Made by a program: the position numbers and the translations under genes. A DNA stretch of 64,000 bases from Xenopus tropicalis (Eukaryota > Chordata > Amphibia > Anura > Pipidae), in assembly GCF_000004195.4 (NCBI RefSeq), contig NC_030685.2, forward strand, positions 51,763,516-51,827,515. The letters are read 5' to 3'. The notes below the pieces were generated by a model. It saw only the letters and a program-made list of their open reading frames with translations. It ran no database searches and was not told the origin of the DNA. Position 1 is the first letter of the stretch; each line of letters begins with the position of its first letter. Of this stretch, positions 24,444 to 35,364 are shown piece after piece.

Positions 24444-25722
24444 TACTAGTTATTTATTTTCTGCAGTAATCTTACTGACATGTCTAAGATTAATGTGCTC
24501 ATAATCAATTGCTACAGTGATCTTACTGGTATGTATAGGGTTAATATGCTTCATGTTCAGCAGTGATCTTACTGGTATGTTTGGTTAATTATATCTAATG
24601 GGTGTGGAAAAGGACCTAAAAGGGATGGGGTAAGAGCAGTGTATTTCTTGGCTCCTCAAGTCTCACTTTCACCTAACCTTGCTTGTCTCTGTACATAACA
24701 GGGTGTGGGCAGCTTATGTGTTTGATGGGCCGCTGAGGTGAGGTTCTCTTGTGGTCCCCAGGTACCCCAATCCAACACTGCCAATGTATGATATTAGTCC
24801 CACTGTTTGCAGCTTCAATGCCTCAGCTAGTGTATTAGTAGGCACTGCAATTTTAACCATTTTTTATTTATATTTATTTTTCTGTGCCAAACTTTCCATC
24901 AGTATTGTATTATCATTGTGTACTTTATGCTAACATTCAGACTAAAATAATAGTGGAAAGAAAAAAGAGAGTGTGGGCTTATGGCAGCACCAGCACCATC
25001 TCCTGGGCCTACAAACTTATGCTTGTTTACCTTGTATGCATGTCTAACAAGAATCATTGGTAACCCAAGGGAGAAAGGTTGGGTGAAGCAATGAATTTTA
25101 ATAGACTTGATGCAGAAAGAACATTTTGTGTAAACACATTTTTTATTTTCTGGAATTGTACAGTTGTTGTCAAGCTTCGGTTTTTTTTATACATTCCTCA
25201 GGTTCAGAAAGATATAATTTGAAACAAGATGAAATTCATGGAGTGATATGTCTTAGCATCATTCTTAAGCATACTAATTAATTGGTACTGAGAATATGAA
25301 TGATGGAGTTACATTTCTCTTGGCATCATGGTGAACATCCTCAATGCCAGCAAAAGGGCATAGCACAGGTTGGGGAAAGTCCACTGGTTCTCTGTACTCA
25401 TTCCAAAGGTTCTTAAAGATGGAGCAGATCATAAATAGTCACTGGCCACACACTACCATTCTCGTGACGGGACACTAATTCACCTTGGGGCAGATCATTT
25501 GTAGGTAGATCATTACATTTGCTGTTCTGGCTATTCTGTGAGCCAGGGGGTTGGCAGTGGTAGAATGCAGAGTATGCTAATTCCATATTATTTCTTTGAA
25601 AATAAATGTAAAATATATACCTTAGAGAACATGCACTCTAAAAAGAGTAAATATTCTATGTCCTAATTATTATGTGTACAGACTTGCACACACAAATTGG
25701 TGTATTTAATAAGCACTTTGTA
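24444..25722. other. no gene recognised
   Basis: The phrase gtgatcttactggtatgt recurs two or three times between 24040 and 24590 (with gcagtaatcttactgacatg), a degenerate local tandem repeat. The rest is unremarkable. Confidence 0.4.
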
Positions 25723-26071
25723 TAAAGGTGGCCATACACGTGGCGATCCGACGATGTTTCGTACGACCATCGGTCGCACGAAACATCGTAAGATCCGCCA
25801 CACACCATTCAGGGCTGAATCGGCAGGTTAAGGAGGTAGAAACAATAGGATTTCTACCTCCTTCTGCCGATTCAGCTCTGAAGGGAGAATTTTGGTCAGG
25901 CGCCTTCTATGGCGCCCGATCAAAATTTTCAAACTTGTCCGATCGGCGAGTCGTCCGATATCGGCAGCTTCCTGCGATATCGGTCGACTCGCCGACATGC
26001 CATACACGCACCGATTATCGTACGAAACGAGGTTTCGTACGATAATATCGGTGCGTGTATGGCCACCTTTA
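25723..26071. mobile_element. CpG-rich hairpin MITE
   Basis: Left end taaaggtggccatacacg and right end cgtgtatggccacctttа-type mirror copy are inverted repeats with an 18-base match. Inside are nested palindromes: gatgtttcgtacgaccat against gcacgaaacatcg, gtagaaacaataggatttctac, and gccgatatcggcag-like words. CpG is frequent, unlike the AT-rich, CpG-poor surroundings. Overlapping open frames on both strands come from the symmetry. Confidence 0.75.
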
Positions 26072-26989
26072 GCCTGCTGAGAGATGAAGAGCTCATGGAC
26101 AAACAATACAACAATATGTTGTTGCTGTTCTTATTTGGTTCTTATTTGATGCCTGTGTTCCAACATGACACACTTTGCGACTTCAGGACACTCTCTGATC
26201 CCAATGGGTTTATCCTAATCTATGTATCAATGGCAATCCAGTAATCCTGTGTAATTGTATTAACTTCTGCAGCAGATTATCTCTAAGTGCCTAAGCAAAC
26301 TGCAACTGTCCGTCCTGCTCCTGTTTTCATCTTAATGGGATTCTACATAGCAGCAAAATATAAGCGCTTAAAAGCTCATATTGTGACACCAAGTTTTATT
26401 TTTTTTAAACCAATTAAGAGAAAAGTGATTTTCAGTCAAGTAAATTGGGAGCTCTGCTTCTATTATCCCATATTTCTTGTTTTAATACCCTGCCTTTCCT
26501 ATTTATCTTTGTAATCATCAATTACCTTCCCCTCTCTTTAATCATCCTTTGTATCTATCTATCTCCTTAATGCAAAGTACATTATCTCAGCGTGTCTGCA
26601 ATGCATAATGTGCTATCTATCTATGTGTCATTACATACTATTGTATATTATCCACCCAAATCTGCAGATTTTTTTTTACACGACTTTAATGCAAGGTATG
26701 AATTTTATTCAGTAATTCTTTCCTCTGTCACATATCCCCTGCACTATAAAGGAATAATGCATATTCTTTCATGGGATTAATGTACAATAAGAAATGCTAA
26801 TGTAGGGGGATTTGTGGGAAAGAATTCCAGACGATGAATGTGCCAGCTGTTACTGAAAGGAAAACAAAGTCAGTAGAACACTTTTATGCAAAGCAATATC
26901 TTGAAATCTAAATGTACAATGATAAAACAAGTCAACAAAAATACAAAAGAATAAAACTAGGTTTGTGCATCTACCTTGATCTTGGCTTG
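26072..26989. other. no gene recognised
   Basis: Scattered tatc words at about 26548-26565 and 26612-26625. No coding domain. Confidence 0.4.
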
Positions 26990-27360
26990 TTTCAGGCATG
27001 TCTTTATATATGTACTACTAATGTATACAGGAAGTTTTTTACTGAAAAATTTGTAAAACTGTGGGAAAATTCTCAATTCAGTGGGTGTTTTTTCATAGAT
27101 CTTTTCTCTAACAACTTCTTTGCAGCAACTTTTTCTACACAAAGTACACGTGAGTGTATGGGTGAGCTTTTATTTGTGATTTTTTTCCACTGTAATGTTT
27201 TTAGACAAGATATATTGAAGTTTATGGGTGCTTTTCCCAGCAACATTTTTCCAGCAAAATACATAGGGGTCTATGGGCATTTTGTTGCCACATACTCTCT
27301 TTTTGCGGTAAGATTTTGCAGCAGTTTTGCAAAAATATTTGCCAATGCTTGAATTTGCTC
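26990..27360. repeat. degenerate interspersed repeat
   Basis: Recurring words such as tttttccagcaaaatacata, gtctatgggcatttt and gaatttgctcaatcc tie it to the 7715/8480/56945 family. The 146-codon open frame spanning it is a low-complexity by-product. Confidence 0.45.
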
Positions 27361-28219
27361 AATCCAAGGCTGCTGAAATCTTTCACACATAACTAGACAA
27401 CAACAGCATTTAGCAAAGAAAAGCCCTCAAAATGTAATTGAAACTCATTTTAAATAAAAAATATAATGCCGAAATACAAGACTTTTCAAAAATCTGTAGT
27501 ACTGGAGCCTATTCATCAAGGCACGGTGTATTTTAGCGATAATTTTAATCCCTTTGCCTACTTTCCTGGCTTGATTTTGCTAAAAATGGTAACATTTTCA
27601 TTTTACAAATTATTAATTGTGATACATGCTGCCTAGTTATTAAATCACCTTTTCAGCTGCATTATTTATCTTCTCCGAAGAGGCATCATTTTTTTATTTT
27701 CATAGAACTTTGAAAGGAGATGCTGCACCTTGATATAGAGGTCCCATGTACAATAAGAATAACTGTTGAATTTAGCCTGGTTTACTGGTGCACTAATTGG
27801 AAGGTTTGACATCACATACAGGGACCTCAAACTTCAAGGTGCCTTTAGCTTAGGTGTAAATCTCAATGTTCATTAGTAGGATCTTGTACCTTGCTACTAC
27901 ATAAATGCTTCCTGATTTGGACATTTGATATTTTCTGCTTTAGTAGACAATAAGACCAATGCAGCACCCTTTTTTTAATTGGGTCATCTCCAAATTACAT
28001 CTTTAAAAATAAAAATTAAAAAAAAAAATTTCACCAGAGTGCCACTGGCAAATGCATTATGCATTATATATTGGTGAGACCACAAAACTGGTGCAAAATG
28101 GTGAAAAATCTAAAAATCAGGGGATGTAAAGTTAAGGTTTCACTGTATATACGCACATATACATATATCTCTTATATTTCTTCACTTCTCTTACAGTGCA
28201 ATTTTTTAACAACATAAAA
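27361..28219. other. no gene recognised
   Basis: AT-rich with an A run near 28018-28029. No repeat borders recognised. Confidence 0.4.
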
Positions 28220-28376
28220 TTATATACTCTAATACATGCTTTCACTTGAAACATGCCAGATAGGGAAACCTATAGATATTTTCAAATATATCACTTTATA
28301 AAGACAATTTATTCCTCTCTCACAAACCCACTTTATTGGGAACTTGCTGTGAAACCTTAAGGGAAGCCTAGCAGTC

Positions 28377-28700
28377 TTGTATAAACAAATAATGTCCCAA
28401 AATGGTGATGTCCCCCTGAAATATATGGTAAACTGGGAAAAATATTTAGGACAATTAATCTCACAGGATGAATGGAATAAAATCTGGGCTGCTATTTTCA
28501 AAATTTCTCCAAACACAGCCATCAAAGAAGCAGTATTTAAGGTAGTGACCAGATGGTACATGACACCAGAAAGGAAACATAAAATGGATCCTTCCACCCC
28601 CCCCAAATTGTTTTAGGGGCTGTGCAGATATTGGAAATATTTTACATATTTGGTGGAAATGCCCAGTTGCAGTAACATATTGGAGAAATATTTTTTTAAA
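28377..28700 (+). pseudogene. C-terminal fragment of L1/Tx1-type ORF2
   Basis: An open frame from 28377 to 28616 reads VNWEKYLGQLISQDEWNKIW and then KVVTRWYMTP, the tryptophan-rich region after the reverse transcriptase in L1 and Tx1 LINEs. A stop and frame change near 28614 separate it from the next piece, which reads GNILHIWWKCP in another frame; that is the HxWWxCP-type motif at the end of L1-like ORF2. In an intact element this protein nicks target DNA and copies the LINE RNA. Here only the C-terminal part survives, without endonuclease or catalytic RT motifs, so it is dead. L1 versus Tx1 clade cannot be settled by eye. Confidence 0.7.
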
Positions 28701-28868
28701 TGATAGTCCCTCTTCAATAAACCCGTAAAGATGGATATTCGTACAACCCTATTGAATAAGCCACAGAATAAGCTCTTGGCTCAACTTTTGGCAGTGGAAA
28801 GAATTAATTTGGCTATACACTGGTTACAGGATACGATCACAACCAATTGGAAAGAATACAACACAAAG

Positions 28869-29435
28869 GGGCTGATTTACTAATCCACGAACGGTCCAAA
28901 GGCGTCCAAATTTGTTTTTTTTCGTAATGATCGTCATTTTGCGTTTTTTTCGTAAATTGTCGCGACTTTTTCGTAGCCATTATGACTGTTTCGCAAATTG
29001 TTGCGACTTTTTCATAGCGTTACGACTTGAGCGAATTGTCGCGACTTTTTCGTAGCCTTCGCGCCGAGTACGAAAGTTTCGGATTCATTCAAGCTTCAGT
29101 ATCGTGACTTTTCTTGGGCCAGGTTGGAGCTGCAGAGTGCTATTGAGTCCTATGGGAGGCTTCCAAAATCATGCAAAGTCTGAAAGTTTTGCCCGCCGTT
29201 TATGAGCGCTCAATACGAAAAAGTTGCGACAATATACGAGTAATTCGTAACGGCTACGAAAAAGTTGCAACTTTTCGCGCAAGTCGTAATGGCTACGGAA
29301 AAGTCGCGACAATTTACTATAAAGTCGTAACGGCGACGAAAAAATTGCAAAAGATACGAAAAAGTTACAAAATGTTCGTTTCCAATCCATATTTTTCCCA
29401 TTCGGATTCGAATTTGTGGATTAGTAAATCAGCCC
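28869..29435. mobile_element. TIR element with 5-bp target duplication, inside the LINE
   Basis: Left end gggctgatttactaatcca and right end tggattagtaaatcagccc are perfect inverted repeats over 19 bases. The flanks repeat caaag (28864-28868 and 29436-29440), a 5-bp target duplication. The inside is rich in tcgtaa and cgacttttt words in both orientations. No transposase. Ends and duplication length match the elements at 37197 and 50063. Confidence 0.85.
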
Positions 29436-29642
29436 CAAAGTCTTTTATATTTAATGGCTTTATTCATAGATTAGGTGGACAATCACACACAAATATGTTC
29501 ACCGGGGAACATATACTATAAAGTTGTACAATAGAAACTTGACTATGTAGAATATAGAGAAATGATACCAGTTGCTTTTGTTCTTTTGTTGTGCTGTTCT
29601 GATACCAAAGTTTGATTAACGGCTGTATTTCATTGATTTAAT

Positions 29643-29701
29643 AAAAAAAAAAAAATTATATATATATATATAGAAAGAGAGAGAGAGAGAGAGAGAGAGA
29701 C
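29643..29701. repeat. A run, (TA)n and (GA)n
   Basis: A 13-base A run leads into ta and then about twelve ga units; the A run is probably the LINE tail. Confidence 0.9.
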
Positions 29702-30892
29702 TCATGGTCTGTAGACTAAAATGTCTATATATGCTATAGCCTGTGTCTGTAAAATTCATTTTGTTCTTTAAATGCTGCTATTCAGGAGGGTACCATGATT
29801 AATGTCTTCAGAAGCTGGAAATGGACAGCTTTCCCCTTTTCTAATGTGCTTTTTTTACAGATGATATTAACTGACTGCATGATCGCACAGCTTAAGTGCT
29901 GGAGGCTTTGAACGTGTATAAATTAAATTTATATTTATATCTCTAATCATTATTAGAAAACCCATAAGCATAAAAAAAGGAGCTTTCAAGAGACTCTTTT
30001 TATCTTTACTCTCAAGTTCTTGGGGAAAAAAGTACAAGCCATTCCTATGTCAGGAAGCATACAGATTATGTGTGTCTGCCCAAACGATCAGCTGGGAAGC
30101 CAAAGGCAAAATCAAAATGCAGTTTGTCTGGGTGCCTTAATATACTGTATATCGAAATCAAACTAATCAAACTCAGAATTTAGTTTCCTTTGTTGCAAGG
30201 TAGAACTTTACAATATTCACCTAGAGCCTACTACTAAAGCCCTGTTTTGCTCTTTCTTGTTGTCAAAGTGGAGCTATTGTTGCACTCTGTTTTTTGTTAT
30301 TGTTTGATTTGGCTGAAATATTAAAGCTAAATACACATCTCAGGCACCCCTATTGCATCTAATAGATTTTTACTGGCTATAAATATTTCAGACATTTGTA
30401 AACATACATGTGTTTTTCCATCACAGTTCATTTTCCTGGTTGAAAATGTATTCTGTCTTTATATCCCAGTGGGCAACAGGAAAGTTATGGGAGAGCCCTC
30501 CAGTTTTCTTCTAGTTGACTTGTTTGAGCAATAATACAGAAATTTGTATTTGAGGAGGCTACCAATACGTACCTTTCTATGGGAAAAGCAGTTGATCTCC
30601 TTTTGGGGACGTTAAGTCTTCCCACACCTTTATTATTCAATTATTCTCCACTTATATAAGATTGGGAGTTTGCCTCTTGTTCTGTACCTCAAGCAGTGCT
30701 TCCAAACATTTAAGAACTTTTTGTGGCAATACAGTTTTTGGGGAAATGCCGAGGAACATTTTTGACATAACCTAATCCACTTTTAACATAGATATTAATG
30801 TTTTCCTTGCCCATGGATTAAGTTGCAGCTATAAACAAATATGAGTACCTGTAACTTTAGTAGTGATTTTGAGAGCATAGGAGTTGGACATT
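29702..30892. other. no gene recognised
   Basis: No open frame with a domain and no clear repeat borders. Confidence 0.45.
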
Positions 30893-31022
30893 AAGGGGGA
30901 GATTTATCAAAATGTGAGTCTAGAGCTTAATAAATAACTCACCCATGTTCTTTCTTTCCTATGTGATTTTTAGAAGCATATTTATAAAATGGTGAGTTCT
31001 AAATTTCACCCATTGTTAAATA
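30893..31022. repeat. truncated copy of the gggcagattta MITE-like repeat
   Basis: Starts aagggggagatttatcaaaa, then gtgagtctagagcttaat, aactcacccatgttc and ggtgagttctaaatttcacc. The closing inverted end is missing. Confidence 0.55.
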
Positions 31023-31832
31023 TGCCAGCTCATACATTATAGGACTTATAGTATTCTTTGGAGGTTGGAGAGTGGAAAAGTTGTTAAAAGAGGTAACAAG
31101 TTCAAAGAAAATGTCTTAAAAATACAGTTTATAATTATATCTATGAGAAATTGACAAGTTACAATATCTCAATTCAGGATACACTTACCTAGCTTGCCTG
31201 AGGGTCTGCTACCTATATCTGCTAGTCAGTCGGACACCAATCATGCAATCTTGCACATGAAGAATACACTGTAACTGCTGAAGGATCAGGCGATTTTGGG
31301 CCACACACGTTTTCATGGGAAAAAATATAACCATATCTTTCATACACAGTAAAACAGAAGAAAATTCTCTACATATTCCTTCTCCCCAACTTGGATCGAT
31401 ACTGTTATCAAGTTAGCCTTGGTTACTACTACATTGCCCATGAAGGCAGAGCCACCTGATTTCTTTTTTTTTCTGTGTTGTGGAGCGATTTCTCTCTTGC
31501 ACGGTTAACTCCCTTAAACTCCCATACTCATTCCCATGTAATGGCCCATATAAACTTTGGATTTGTTCAGGGTTCTGACTCTTGGTAAGCTCAGAATCCA
31601 CAGAGCTTGTGTCATTGTGTCAAAGCAGCAGCCCACACACTTGTTTATGTAAAGTATTTTACAACTAAGTGATTGAGGCATTGTGTGCTCAACCTAAGCT
31701 GAAGGAATAGAGGAAGGATATGCTGACATCACATTAGCCATGACTCTTCATTAAGGCTGTGATAATGCTGCACTAGCAATAATGCCACAGTAAAACAATT
31801 CAAGCTAGAGATATCCTAAAAAAACACTTTCT
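31023..31832. other. no gene recognised
   Basis: Nothing recognised. Confidence 0.45.
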
Positions 31833-32232
31833 TTAAAGGGGTGGTTCACCTTTAAGTTAACTTTTACTATGTTATAGAATGCCATATTCCTAGCAACTTT
31901 GCAATTGGTTTAGTACTTATTTTAATAGTTTTTGAGTTATTTGCCTTTCTTTTCTGCCTCTTTGCAGTTTTCAAATGGTGGTCGCTGACCCCGGTAGCCA
32001 AAAACTATTGCTCTGTAAGGCTACACTTTTATTATTATTGTTACTTTGTATTACCTACAGTATCTTTCTATGCAGGCCCTCTGCTATTCATATTCCTATC
32101 TCTCATTTAAACCACTGCCTGGTTGCTAAGTAGATAAGACCCTAGCAACCAGATAGCTGCCAAAATACCAAACAGAAAGCTGCTGAACCAAAGGCCATAT
32201 AACTGAAAAACCATAAAAAATGAAGACCAAGC
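31833..32232. mobile_element. T2-type repeat, 3' end missing
   Basis: Begins ttaaaggggtggttcacctt and carries the family words gttaacttttactatgttat, cctagcaactttgcaattgg, ttcaaatggtggtcgctgac and ccagatagctgcc. It stops after aaaaaccataaaaaatgaag without the mirrored TTAA end, passing into the low-complexity block that follows. Confidence 0.8.
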
Positions 32233-32516
32233 TGCTTCAGCTGCTACTACTACTGCCACATTGTCAGCAATTTTTTCTGGTGGGGGCCTGTCAAGGTTTC
32301 TACTACTGTTGCTGCATTGTCTGCAGTTTTTTTCTGGCAAAGCTAAAATACCTCTAAACCAGTGCGGAACTGGCAACACCACTGGCAACAGAACTGAAGG
32401 CTGAAGCGGCAGCATCGGCAGAAGCTCCCAAGGTGGCAGAACCACCAGCCGCAGCAGCTACTGAACCAGCAGAACCACCAGCCACAGCAGCAGCACCTCC
32501 CCAGCTACCACCCTAG
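32233..32516 (+). repeat. duplicated unit plus Ala/Pro/Glu-coding low-complexity stretch
   Basis: Two copies of a unit with tactactgc/gttgctgcattgtc and agcaattttttctgg lie at about 32238-32336. From about 32355 to the tag at 32516 one frame reads a run of Ala, Pro and Glu codons, including KAEAAASAEAPKVAEPPAAA, preceded by a stop, about 52 codons in all. No start context or known domain is evident. It may be simple gca/cca expansion and not an exon. Confidence 0.45.
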
Positions 32517-34776
32517 GATGTGGCAATGCAAAGCACACAGATATCTGGTTGGATTTATTATTAGTTGTGCCTGTGTTTGTAAACTGGTTATATATACTGA
32601 AAAATATAAACTATAGATGGTACTTTTTGGTTAAACAGCAATATAGTTACTTAATACAGTAGCAATACAGTGAATTTTGACCCTGGTTTGTGAATTTTGA
32701 CACAAAGTGAATGACAGAAAATTCACTCAGTCATCACTACAGTCAACAAGACTTGGTAGCCCAAAGCAGGGAAAAAGGGATCTATACAAAACTACTGAAT
32801 TAGAATTCTAATAGCGCAATAGTGTACAATGTGCTAAAAGTAAATGGAAATAAAACTATAAATGTAAAAAATACTAAAAAAAAATCATGGATTGGTATTT
32901 AAATGCAGAAAGAGAAACTAAATCATGTTTCTTGTAGATTTAGGGGTTGACAAAAATTCAACTACTGATATTGTGCAATCCATATAGATAGGCATGAGAT
33001 GCAGTACACAGTATATCCAATGTTAAAATTATTTCGCATTTATAGTACTTACCAGCAAAATCATGCTTCCAAAGCTATTCCAATTTACCCTACCACTCAC
33101 TTGAAGCAATGTGATATTTCCTTGCATTGGAGTCAAACAGGTGCTTGGTGCTAATATGCATGACATAAGGTGATGTACTGTACATTTTTGCTTGGATAGG
33201 TCTGGCAATGTGTTACTATTACTTACCCATTCTTTGAAATTAAATGCTTGAAATGAGCATGACAGAAACTGTCAATATTAAGTCATCTTTATCTGTAATA
33301 CAGGTAATAGTATTCTGAACAGAAAATAAAAATGTCAGAGTTGTCAGTAAAGCAGAATTAGGTCAAACCAATTTGGGATGCAGTATCTATAAGTGGTAAG
33401 TCTAAAGCAATTTTCCTATATATATAGCAGGTTAATATCAGGGAATTTCTGAAAATTGTTTAGGCAGTTTCTTAGATTTTTCCAATCCTTTGTAAACTCC
33501 TAGTATATGCTCATATAACATGCCCATCCCATCTTTAATGATTTAGAAATTCTGGTAGTGCCCTAACATGCTCTATATTACACATGGGTCATGACTCAAG
33601 GCTAAAGGTGTCAAATGGACTGATCTAAGGGTCATAAATATGTATGGCCCCTTGGTATTGTTTGAATCTTTAAGGCTGCCCATTCAGGCTACAGTTCCTC
33701 TTCACTTCATTTTGGCCGACTCAAGGAAGTGTTTTGCCAGGACTGCTAAGTCTCAGTCCACAAGGATTATTGATCTAAATGACACACCAGATTGGCCATT
33801 CAAACTAAGGCATGTATGAGCAGATTTCCAAGGAGATTTAAGAGTTGTGCCACATGGGACATTGCAACATCCTGTTCCTGTGGCAGTGGTTGGATGCCTG
33901 CTGTGACCACAGTCTACAGCTAAATAAACTAATTTTTCTTAATCTAAACATCTAAAAATCGACTAACTATATTGAAGTTACATTAAAGATCTCTCTGTCA
34001 AGCCTGCATGCTATGCCTACATGAAACTGAATTAATGAAAAGGTCACAGAGCATAGGGGAATCCTGTAGTCAGGACACACAGTAAGAAAAGGAAATGGCA
34101 CATGAATTGATGTTGCTACTTGAGATAGCAATCAAATTGTTGCTACTTACAAAGCATTGATCCCCAATCAGTTAAATAGGAAGTTCAACTGATCCACAGG
34201 CACCCAATACTAGTGCTCCAACTAAATGAGAAATAATCTTTGAGGATTAACTGCATTAGAAGTTGTGCTGGCAACAGGAAAGGCCTCACCCTTTAAAATA
34301 TGACATATTTCAGGTTGAAAAACAAAAATAATTTGTGACTATAATAAAAAATTAAGGGCAAAGGAAAAGTAGTGATAGGTTAAATCCTAAAATAGGCACC
34401 CCATAATAATAAAGTTAGTAGGTCCTTTCCTGATTATAGTAAGTGAATATTTTGAAGATCAAAAGGAAGGATTTGAGTGCATGTTGCTTACTTGCTAAAT
34501 TCATTATGGTAATAGCCTATCATAGCATAGCCTATAATGTCTTAAAGCTTCTTGTCTTTGATCTGCTGCTGCTGCAGCCCTTTGTCTGCTCTTGTGGTTA
34601 ATCCGCATTTTGTCAGTGTCTGATTTTTTTCTCTGGCTAGCCCAAGTTTTGCAAGGAAATCAAGGAACCCTGAGGAATTATGTTGTTTAAAAATATATGC
34701 AGTTAAATAAACATAGATACTCCACCTTGAAATGTGTTTAACTATAAACACCTTGGGCCTTTTGCTCAATTTAAGA
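32517..34776. other. no gene recognised
   Basis: Long unassigned stretch without open frames of note and without recognised repeat borders. Confidence 0.45.
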
Positions 34777-35364
34777 TACAGGTATTAGGATACCTGGAGG
34801 ACTTGTTGCAACTACGTCACACCTCCCACAATCTTAGATCAAATGGATCCAATAATCTGACCACCCCCAGAGTTCAACTGAAAACCTTTGGAACCAGAGC
34901 TTTCTGTCATGGTGCCCCTACCCTGTGGAACGCCTTGCCAAACAGGATCAAGACAGCTCCAACCTTGGACACGTTTAAACCAAAACTGAAAAGCCACCTG
35001 TTTAGCCTGGCATTTATGTCCACATAACTTTTCCTCTGCACACATAGATATGTACTGATCTGAGACAATCTTATGCACTTTGGGTCCCACGGGAGAAAAG
35101 CGCTTTACAAATGTTTGTTGTTGTTGTTATCCAGAATGCTTGGGACCTAGGGTTTTCCGGTTAAGTGATCTTTCCATAATTTGGATCTCCATACCTTAAG
35201 GCTACTAAAAAATCATTTGAACATTAAATAAACCCAATAGAATTGTTTTGCCTCCAATAAGGATTCATGATATCTTAGTTGGGTTTGAGTACAAGGATAA
35301 AATTAATTTCAATATGGAAATTGGCCTTTCTGTAATTCAGAACTTTCTGGATACCATACCTGTA
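34777..35364. mobile_element. palindromic tatggga/ggataac element split by an L2 insertion
   Basis: The left tip tacaggtattaggatac (34777-34793) corresponds to the first 17 bases of this family. The remainder resumes at about 35126 with gttatccagaatgcttggga and ends ggataccatacctgta at 35364. The material between is an L2-type LINE 3' end, so the palindromic element was present first. Confidence 0.7.
34794..35126 (+). mobile_element. 5'-truncated L2-clade LINE 3' end
   Basis: Reads in one plus-strand frame to the stop at 35025-35027. Residues LWNALPNRIKTAPTLDTFKP and then LKSHLF are the conserved C-terminus of L2-clade ORF2, a region of unknown function after the reverse transcriptase. The tail ends aaagcgctttacaaatg plus (ttg)n, the classic L2 3' signature. 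All catalytic parts are missing; this is a dead-on-arrival copy. The codons upstream of 34794 in the same frame are flanking sequence. Confidence 0.85.

Larger units (their letters stand above)
28220..29655 (+). mobile_element. 3' end of an L1/Tx1-type LINE, split by a TIR element
   Basis: The plus strand carries the C-terminal part of a LINE second ORF, followed after an insertion at 28869-29435 by a 3' UTR and a terminal A run (from about 29643). The 5' boundary is approximate because the frame is broken before 28377. A (TA)n(GA)n stretch follows the A run. Confidence 0.65.

Noticed and set aside
25728..26114. Several overlapping open frames on both strands
   Set aside because: They mirror each other because the DNA is a palindrome with few TA-rich stops.
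26912..27352. 146-codon open frame
   Set aside because: Low-complexity repeat of the aaaat/tttcg family; no domain.
34734..34793. N-terminal 20 codons of the L2 open frame
   Set aside because: These codons are flanking sequence and the tip of another element, not part of the LINE protein.
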